Assembly: GCA_029964075.1 (NCBI GenBank)
Contig: CM057130.1
Span: 8,060,001 to 8,124,000 of the forward strand
Origin: Patiria pectinifera
Lineage: Eukaryota; Echinodermata; Asteroidea; Valvatida; Asterinidae
Reading direction: 5' to 3'
Length of the DNA stretch: 64,000 nt
Part shown: positions 56,052 through 64,000 of the stretch, piece by piece
How the letters are laid out: each line of letters begins with the position of its first letter
Numbering within the stretch: the stretch's first letter is position 1
The notes under the pieces: model-generated
What the model was told of the DNA's origin: nothing
Database searches by the model: none
What the model saw: only the letters and a program-made list of their open reading frames with translations
Program-made: the position numbers and the translations under genes

Positions 56052-56608
56052 GGGCAAGTTTGCGCAAGAACTATTGTTAACCACAGTTTTACTATAAGGT
56101 AGCCCGAACTCTGTCTAGTCAACGATGGTTGGACTACGCTACTCGACTATTTGGGACCAGCCTACTGGGCCTGACTGCATCACTGGTTATCAATAGTCTC
56201 ATTTGGTTACTTAAGTGGAGAGGGAACCATTGACAAGAGTTTCATTGTAATGAAGACGGTCAGAGCATACTGACCGGAACGTCGAGTTTATACCTCCGGT
56301 TCTTTTCAGAACCATTCTCTTAGTTGAGAAATTATTCGCACATGGTGTTTCCGCAAACCTTTCATTATTTTAGTATCTCCACCATGCAAAGCCTCAAATC
56401 TTACTTAATTGTAATGAGTTGTACTATCTGCTGGTGGGCCTCGGAGATATCTTCTGGTTCATTCAACAGGACCAAAACCTTAAACAATCCAAACATACTC
56501 ATTACTGCCATATGTTGACAATAGTTTTGCACTTTAAAGTTTCAGTGCATGCGCACTGTTTGACAACTGCCCATTGGTTGACTAATTGGTTCTTGCGCGG
56601 ACTTGCCC
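56052..56608. mobile_element. MITE, GGGCAAGTTTGCGCAAG family, copy 2, carrying a nested element
   Basis: The outer ends GGGCAAGTTTGCGCAAGAAC and GGTTCTTGCGCGGACTTGCC are inverted. Half of the palindromic element of 23501-23733 lies inside at 56252-56405. Confidence 0.75.
56252..56405. mobile_element. half copy of the palindromic MITE of 23501-23733
   Basis: From GAAGACGGTCAGAGCATACT through GTATCTCCACCATGCAAAGC it matches the right arm and flank of the earlier copy. Confidence 0.8.
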
Positions 56609-57890
56609 CAAACTGTCAATATTATTGCCTAATGCCATACATTGAAAATATTTGGTGCCCTCCTTTTTCAGGAGTCTTTGGCAAGAGGCGAAATGCAGAT
56701 ATTGTGTGATTATTTCAGTGAAGTCTGATCGGAGATTTATAATAAAGTAACTAAGAAGTTACATAATATTAAACTGATCTTCAAAGTTGGCAGTACTTCA
56801 TTATGTTGGGAGCATTGTTTTTGGGCGCATGTGACCTTTGACCTTGTCGCTCCCAATTTCAAAGGCTCCCAATGCTACAGTCATAAGCCACTGGCTTGTG
56901 GCTACAGCCACTTTCCATAGACGCGTGTGTTACCCTCAGCCACAGCCAGTTGATTGGAACACGGCCTTATTGGGGCCAAGGCCAAGCTCACAAATCAATT
57001 TGAGTGAAGTCATTTAAAGTGACATTTGTTTCATAGTTAAAATTGTATTTAACCTAAAAAAATTCAGTTGAAAAGCCATGGTCATTGTTTCTCAATCTTC
57101 TTACTCTTTGTACAACTTCTTGTCAAACTGGAAAATGGCACTGCAGGGCTGTCCTTTTTGTTTAGAAAGTATCTTGAAAATATAGACAAAAAGAAATGGA
57201 TTCATCAACTTATTTGCAACCGACTTGAATTTTTTTAAAACTGATTAGGGCTTTATTTTCAAAACTGAACAAAAACATAGTGGTGTTCAAACTTACGACC
57301 TCCAGATTCCCGTTCCAACCAGTTAATTTTTTTGTTTGTCAGTTTTCCTTTGGGTTCATTTGAAAATTGTTATTTACAAGATTTCAAAACAATCATGACA
57401 TAAGAAGCCGGATAAACATTTCAAATCATTTTGATTTATTCATCAGGATTAATTAATGAATATTTAAACATTTTCAAGCAACAAAAAGGTATTAAGGCAC
57501 AATTCAAACTTCTGTGGACGGAACATTTTCTTTAGTATGTCATTCACAAGTAATACTATTACTTCTGTAAAAGCAAATCTTTGTTAATTTAATAAGGTTA
57601 ATTTAATAAGGAAAAACCCATTATAAAATTTACATCTCCCCTGCGCAAATTCCATCTTATAAAGTTTTTATAGAATGTTTTGAGTGTTGAAGTTACATGT
57701 ACATGTATATTATATTCAAACACCAGTAAAGATGTAAAAAAAAAAAGAGCACCTGTAAACATGGTAAAAAAGAAAAAAAAGAAGAAAATGTTCAATATTT
57801 ACATATTCCATTTGAAAACAAAATAAACATTGTCAAATCAACGTAACATTTGTACAATGCACATTTGTTATGAGTCCGATCTGATAGACC
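56609..57890. other. flank DNA right of the array
   Basis: It contains array-type 3'-flank fragments (GTATGTCATTCACAA near 57535). No coding exon is supported. Confidence 0.4.
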
Positions 57891-58122
57891 AGGGCCCAAT
57901 TTCATGGCTCTTCTTACCATTTGCGAAAAATCCCTGCTTAATGTAGCAGAAAATTCCGTGCTTATGGTAAGCATATTTCATGGGTAAGCGAGGAATTTCG
58001 ACTTCTGCGCATGCGTTCCTAATGATTCCAATTACAGCATAATTTTTCTGATACTGTTATTAGCACAAAATGGTGTCTTCAGTGCAGAATTCTGTGGTTA
58101 GCAGAGCCATCGAATTGGGCCC
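57891..58122. mobile_element. MITE with GGGCCCAATTTCATGGCTC ends
   Basis: GGGCCCAATTTCATGGCTC and GAGCCATCGAATTGGGCCC are inverted. The interior holds TGCTTAATG/AGCAGAAAATTC motifs. It is related in style to the element at 36031-36253. Confidence 0.8.
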
Positions 58123-58451
58123 AGATAATGTTGTGTAGATAAATTCAAGACAAACTATAGCTGTAAACAGAAGTTTTAATACCACTCATTTTTACAAGGA
58201 AATATGGACAACTTCTTTCATCTTCTGCCTGTGACCTACAATCTCATGTGGTGAATACAAGTTGGAAATACTAGTTGTAGATTTGGCAAATAGGTCTAAC
58301 CATAACCCCTCTACTTGTTTCAAATTAAAGACAACATTTTATGGACGGAAGTTGTCATGAACGAAAGGTGGCTAGAATATTTTTGACTCAAAAAAAAAAT
58401 TTCAAGTCACTATCCCAATTTTCCTCTAGTTTTATTTTATCCTGACTGAAA

Positions 58452-58645
58452 TTATGCTTCTGCTTGCTCTTCCTTCTTTTCTTCCCCTCCCTCTGCTGCT
58501 GGCTCTTCCTTTTGTTCCTCTCCACCCTCTGCTGCAGGCTCTTCCTTCTGTTCATCTCCACCCTCTGGAGGCTGTTCCTCTTTTTGTTCTCCCTCTGCGG
58601 GAGCAGCTTCTTGTTCCGCTGCCGCTTCTTCGTTTGGTTTTTCAT
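58452..58645 (-). CDS. terminal exon of a Glu/Ala/Pro-rich protein gene
   Basis: The acceptor (CAAAACACAG) is followed by two bases completing an Asp codon, then EKPNEEAAAEQEAAPAEGEQ and repeats of the type DEQKEEPAAEGGEEQKEE, ending KKEEQAEA and TAA. Composition is almost entirely Glu, Ala, Pro, Lys, Gly and Gln, so it should be disordered and very acidic. Three further exons of the same style lie at 59348-59653, 61768-61839 and 62171-62275, all joined in phase 1. No domain or family is recognised. The other two frames (Lys/Arg-rich or Leu-rich) are read-through artefacts, because only this frame fits the exon phases. Confidence 0.7.
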
Positions 58646-59347
58646 CTGTGTTTTGAGTGTGCACAAGAATAACAATTGTGAGAGTGAATTAAGGTTGTGA
58701 GTAGTATTGTATCTATCATGAAATTTTGCAGTAGCACCATGTAAGCTCAGCATTTCAAACTGTTTGCCATTGTCAGTGTTATGAAGACTGACTAATGCTT
58801 TTCTGGACTACACAAATTTCAAGTTCTATTTTTCAATTTCAATAACGTCTATTACCATCAAAACAAAGTAAAAGCACCATGCGATCAAATTCACAAGTCA
58901 TAACCTCCACTTTAATTGTATTGCACAAAAAATGATATTAATTTTGTATTGCAAACACACAAACAAAAACACAACTCCAGTCAAATAAGCCAGAATTTTC
59001 TTGAATTTTTTTGAACAATTTGTCAGTTGAAAACAAAACAGCTAGCTCCAGACAACTAAGGCATTTGAATTTTTTAAACTGAAGAACTGGCAATTTTTAT
59101 GGACATGAAGTGTACTGGAAGTTCAATCCAAGTCCAATAGGGCTTTAATACATGTACAGCTGCAATAATGTAAGATCGCAACGAGGTTGCATCCAAATTA
59201 CTTGGCTATGGTGAATGGCTTCTGTTGCTTCCATTGTGGCGTGTGTATAACTGCAAGCCGTAGCCATGTACTGTATTGCATATCTTTTGTATCTAGGCCC
59301 TGGCATGTTTTCCTATCATGAAAAATCGGTATCACCAAAAGACTTAC

Positions 59348-59653
59348 CAGCTTCTTGCTGCGCCTCTTCAGATGGCTCTTCGGCCGGTTTCTCTTCTGCT
59401 GCCTGTTGCTCCTCTACAGCGGGTGTGTCATCTGCAGCGGGTGTGTCCTCCGCAGCGGGTGTGTCCTCCGCAGCGGGTGTCTCCTCCGCAGCAGGTGTGT
59501 CCTCCGCAGCAGGTGTGTCATCCGCAGTGGGCGTGTCCTCTGCAGCAGGTGTGTCCTCTGCAGCCGGTGTGTCTTCCGCGGCGGGTGCGTCTTCTGTCGC
59601 TGGTGCCTGTTCTGTTGTTGGCTCTTCAGTCTTATCCCCTTCAGTAGCTTCAC
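59348..59653 (-). CDS. exon with ten PAAEDT hexapeptide-type repeats
   Basis: The 306-nt exon lies between CTGTTTTTCAG and GCTG|GTAAGT, with two bases before and one after 101 complete codons. It encodes EATEGDKTEEPTTEQAPATE, then about ten 18-bp units (PAAEDT, with variants PTADDT and PAAEET), then AVEEQQAAEEKPAEEPSEEA. The hexapeptide array is likely to vary in length between individuals. It shares the acidic, Pro/Ala style of the neighbouring exons. No structured domain; function unknown. Confidence 0.75.
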
Positions 59654-61767
59654 CTGAAAAACAGGAAATCAGTACAAAATAGCAGTAGTAAATATTGACT
59701 CAACATGTTTAAGTCAGGTTTTAGCCTGAAGTTTTCTTCGTTTCTTTAAGACACCCTTGAGCAGCTTGGACAAGCCCCATTTTCAGGGCTGTAGTTGAGT
59801 CTCCCGTAAAACATCGCCAGTAGAAATCCATTACAAGTCATCCAGTCTCAAGTCAACTCAGATGGTTATCAAATGAACTGTGACAAGAGTATTCCTTCAT
59901 TGTTTACCCCTCATACTTGTGAATGGATGGATTTGTCAAAGGACCTGTGTTTTACTTTGGACAAGTCTAGTCCTAATTGTGACAAGTCTTGTGAGAAGTC
60001 TAGTCTTGTCATGGACTTGACTACATTCTGCCGATTTTATTAGTAACTGAAAATTGTCAGTAATGTTCTTAACATCCCATCTCCCAACACAAAGGATCTC
60101 TGGACACAACGTTTTCAAATGTTCCTTGCTACATGGAAAATTAGAGATAATTACTGCAGAGGATTACCAATGAAACTTTCCACTGGTTCCAAATGACTTA
60201 CCAACACAAGCTAAACACCTGGAGAAAAAATGGGTATTTAACAGGAAAGTAACTAGTATAATCGGAATATTCAACTTCACATGATTCCATGAAGCATTAC
60301 GGTGAACGTCTTGTTAATGTGTTATTTACAGCAGCATGCAATGATATACTTTCTTCTAAAGTTTCTGTAATAAAAATGAGAATGTTAATAATGAGAACGT
60401 TAATGGGAAAAAAAGCATGCATACCAGACAGTTCAATTACCCTCAACCATTAAGTTGTAATGAATAAAGATATACAAATGATTCAGATACTTATGCTAAT
60501 GGGAAGTATTGCATAACACTGACAGTGACAGGAATGTATACAACAAATTTATGGGTGCTGTATATCTTGCAACTATTCTGCATGAATGAAGAAAGATATG
60601 CAATGTCTAATTTTGTCAGCTATTTCTGCGGCAGAAAAAAGAACTGTTAGCAGAACATGCAATAACTACGAGTTACATGTACCTCCACCTATGAACGCAA
60701 TACAGACCAATCACCACATAAATGAGCAATTAGAATTTTTCATCTCATCTCTTTGGGCATTTCATCTTATTGAAGTTAATGCATCGATTTCAGATCATCT
60801 AAAATGTATATTGTACAATGTTTGATAGGAACGTTCTGGGTTTTTTTTTGGGGGGGGGGATCTGACTATTGGTTCATTTTGTGGTGACAGGTCTCAATTT
60901 GCGGATGAAATTAATAAAAGACTCTTTAAAGGTAGAGTAGACCATTTGCGGCTATCCCAAATAGCCGACCAAATTATTGTTAAAATGCTTACTTGGTTTC
61001 AAGATAGTAATGGCACTAAACTCCCTGTGAAATTATTCCTTCTGGCATGCTGTCATTTTGAAGAAAACAACAAAGAAGGTCATTTGCAATGGATGTGTGA
61101 AGTGACACATTTTTGGAAATTTCTTTTTGTAGTTGGTTTGTAATTGGGCGAATGCGTGAATGGGTGCAAGTGTTGACACGACGCACACGTGCAAGGTTGC
61201 TATTATTCGTCGGTTCAGTGTGATATCATGTCCCGCATACTGATTTTGCAATTGTGTAAAGAAAGGGCACAATTCAAAATATGACTCGTCAACTTTTGAA
61301 TCAGAAATGGAGATCCAGAATATGTTTTCTCGAGATGTACAGCATGCACAGAGCTATTTCATCAGGTTAGTCATTAAGAACCCATCTTTAGATTTTGAGC
61401 ACTTTTGTTGCTTCAAACGAGAAAAAAAAGAGGCAAAAATGACAAATGGTCCATTCTACCTTTAATGGATTTCTGATTGGAAATATGCAGTAAAGGTATA
61501 GGAGCTCATCAGAGGTGCATTGTGGAACAGTATGCGTTGCACTAAATCCACATACATGTACTATAATGGCTAATACTATAATGTAAATACCTTCACTGCA
61601 TATTTCTGATCTACCCAAAAAAGTTCTAATGTACAAGAATATAAAATGTAAAGGGAATGAAAAATTTCAACATGCTCTAATTAATGCTAGTACTGCTTGT
61701 GAAATGGATATTAGAATGAAAAGGGGGTAGGTTTGGTGATTTGAAGAGCCATCTAGTGATGTCTCAC
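59654..61767 (-). other. intron of the Glu-rich gene
   Basis: 2114 bases. AT-rich; a MITE-like palindrome is possible around 61050-61130 but was not delimited. No additional in-phase exon found. Confidence 0.5.
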
Positions 61768-61839
61768 CAACTGCTTGATCAGCCTCAGGCTGTTCCTCTT
61801 GTTGTTGACCCTCCTCTGGTGCAGGTTCGGTTGCTGGTT
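61768..61839 (-). CDS. 72-nt symmetric exon of the Glu-rich gene
   Basis: Between CAATGTGACCAG and GTTG|GTGAGA. It encodes EPATEPAPEEGQQQEEQPEA and then DQAV, with split codons at both ends (phase 1-1). Its weak pyrimidine tract leaves some doubt, but phase and composition match the other exons. Confidence 0.65.
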
Positions 61840-62170
61840 CTGGTCACATTGGGAAAATTATTAATAAACAGGTCAAACCAAAAAACAAAATCTAAAAAAT
61901 GTGAGCGAAATTACATTCCTTCATAATAAGAAAAATAAATGGTTACAAAAGAAGAATAAAAAAGAGTAAAGAACTTTTTTCCCCTCAAATAATTTACGGG
62001 ATCTCAAGATTTTTGACGGAAAAATATAGCAGATTTGTCCAATTGGAGTCAGAGTAATTTTAACACTCTCCTAAAATCCTGATAAAACTTTGGTCCAGTT
62101 CTAAAGACCTCCGTTCTCCTCAAATTTTAAAGATTTTTTTGTAATTGACCCATGCTGACAACCCACATAC
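61840..62170 (-). other. intron of the Glu-rich gene (331 bases)
   Basis: The donor GTATGT at 62165-62170 and the acceptor ending at 61840 bound it. Nothing else seen. Confidence 0.55.
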
Positions 62171-62275
62171 CCTCCTGTGTCTGGGGTTCCCCACCCCCAT
62201 CTGCCGTGGGTTCTGTCGCCTCTGTCTGTTCACCATCTGGCGGTGTTTCTTCCTGGATTTCTTCAGTTGGTTGTG
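62171..62275 (-). CDS. 105-nt symmetric exon of the Glu-rich gene
   Basis: Between CTGATCACAG and GGAGG|GTATGT. It encodes QPTEEIQEETPPDGEQTEAT and then EPTADGGGEPQTQE, with phase-1 junctions at both ends. A possible first exon is a Kozak ATG (AAAGATGGCTGCA followed by GTATGT) at 63878-63886 on the same strand, but its phase does not join directly, so a linking exon would be needed. Confidence 0.65.
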
Positions 62276-64000
62276 CTGTGATCAGTCATATGATTCAAGT
62301 GATATTGGACATTACATTTGGCTTTTTTTTGTGCACTTTATTAATTTACTTTGATTTTTTGTTCTAAGGAATGAGAGGGATGCTGGAATAAATAACAATT
62401 TGCCTACAATCAAAGGTTTTTTCTATGATGCAATGTCTGGCAAGTACATCATGAAAGGAATGGCTGTATATTATGTGATAAATACATTTGCATGATTTTG
62501 TCCTAAACATGTCCACATTGTACCATGGTTAAGATTGGCAGTTTGGAAGAAACAAATTTGGAGACAATTGTTTCAGTTTTTCAGGAATATGTGATAAAAA
62601 AAATGAAGAGGACTTGACATGAACAATGAAAAACTATATGAACTTTGTTAAAGTGAGTGTAGATTTTAAATAAACCATGTCTTAATTATAAAATGAAAAT
62701 TGTGAGGTTTAATACAACTTTTTTAAGAACTAGTTTATTGATTAAAACTAGAACAGCTCTGTTCAAAAAATGCAGTCACGATTTTTGCAGTTTTGCTTCA
62801 TGCATAGCAAAGACTAGAAATTTAGGTAAATAGAGAAATGAAAAAGCACGCATTGGTTTAGCAATACACAGTTTCTTGCTGCTGAGACTGCTTACATAGT
62901 TAAAAAAGAACCAAAAAAAAAAAAAAAACCCAGACATGTAAAAAGAAAAACATGTTTGACATAAAAGTTTTCCTTGTTTTGTGGAGATTTGCTGCTGCTG
63001 ATATAGATCTTTGGTTAAAACTTTTAAAGAATCTGATTCACTGGCCGAGTTTGTCGATGATGGGGTAACTCATTTTCCGAGTCCCTTTTTTTTTTTAAGC
63101 TATTTCTATTTCTATAGTTTGCATGTTATAAGAGCCCAAAAACTGAGACGTTTGCCAAGCTCAGTTCTACCCAGCAGCTAGCAACAATTCAATGCATCTT
63201 TTCTTTCAAGTAATATGCTTCTTTTATATATGCACATGTAAACAGTGAGAAAAACTGTGTTAGTACTGGCAATATCCTACTAGCACAAAAAATAGACTCA
63301 TACTTATTCTAATGCACTTATGCAACCTGCAAAAGGGAAAAATGCTACAATGAAAATTTTCTACACAGAAAGATAGGTAACAATGCCTGTAACAGAGATT
63401 AGTACGTCTTACAATGAATGAGACCAACTCTGGGAAAATTAAATGTCAAGAATTACATGTAATTGAAAAGTTGTTTCAACATTCAATCACTCACATGATC
63501 TCCCTCACAAAGGGCGAGTCCTTCACTTCATCACATCAACTTTTTCAATGCCTAATATATATGCCCTTTTTGCTTTGCAATATTAAAGTTCTAAAAAATT
63601 TCATTTTCTTGAAAAATCTTGAGAAAGTTTAATGAACTTTTTCATGAGTTTTCCCCAGAGTTAGCCATTTGGATATTGAATATGTGATACCAAGCTGTAC
63701 AGATGCTTTACTCTAAACGGATAAAATGAATGGAAGCAATTAGTGATGAGAGATGCAAATAAGCTTGATGATGATTACTGTTCTCGCTGTTGAAAAAAGG
63801 TAATGAGCAAACAACTGTTAGTAGCTTAAAAAGTTAAAAACTGACATACTGAATGCTATTCAAGATACTTCACATACTGCAGCCATCTTTGTCTTGCTAC
63901 TTTTAGCTACAATGGTAAAAGCATGTGTGATCGTTTGGCATTTCCGGCACCAGACTAAATTTGGCAGTACTGAATTTGGGTATTGATTTTGTATACTGAT
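62276..64000. other. AT-rich DNA at the right edge
   Basis: No supported exon or repeat apart from the speculative ATG at 63884-63886 (minus strand). Confidence 0.4.

Noticed and set aside
59266-59682. Plus-strand Ser/Ala/Val-rich frame over the PAAEDT exon
   Set aside because: Antisense of an 18-bp coding repeat. Splice sites and phase fit only the minus strand.
60196-60231. Possible 17-nt micro-exon of the Glu-rich gene (TTTTTTCTCCAG acceptor and GTAAGT donor)
   Set aside because: Its sequence reads into a stop in the expected phase and breaks the frame. At most it would be a poison exon.
1-64000. Retroviral, LTR-retrotransposon, Polinton or LINE copies
   Set aside because: No reverse transcriptase, integrase, capsid or envelope-like frame and no long terminal direct repeats were recognised.

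Overview
This is AT-rich, intron-containing animal DNA, most likely from an invertebrate deuterostome (echinoderm is my best guess). The guess rests on GT-AG introns, dense short inverted-repeat transposons, tRNA-like SINEs and foldback elements resembling the sea-urchin TU type. No retroviral, LTR or Polinton copy was recognised.

The centre (about 8.1-56 kb) is a tandem array of seven related C2H2 zinc-finger genes, all on the + strand. Each is built the same way. A CACGAGAGGGCGC motif (resembling the CTCF core) is followed within 40-118 bases by a good splice donor, giving a likely non-coding first exon. A 134-nt coding exon with a strong Kozak start follows. A phase-2 intron then leads to one long exon holding the rest of a conserved N-terminal module and the fingers. 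Genes 1-2 have 13 fingers. Genes 3-7 have an acidic/basic repeat-rich linker and only 2-4 fingers. Gene 4 lacks the motif, and its upstream DNA holds a pogo-like transposon. Gene 7 is decaying: its third finger is frameshifted and a MITE sits in its fourth.

Left flank (1-7.3 kb, - strand): exons of an unrecognised gene. Two homologous exons come first, then coiled-coil and acidic exons, then C2H2 fingers running off the left edge. Right flank (58.4-62.3 kb, - strand): four symmetric phase-1 exons of a Glu/Ala/Pro-rich protein.

The remaining DNA is mostly transposon debris. It includes a pogo-like transposase with a C-terminal PHD-like finger, interrupted by a 1.84-kb foldback element; a second foldback-like pair of arrays at 44.4-46.3 kb; hAT-like elements with 8-bp target duplications; tRNA-derived SINEs; minisatellites; and many long palindromes. 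All functional statements about the zinc-finger genes beyond 'probable sequence-specific DNA-binding nuclear proteins' are inference.
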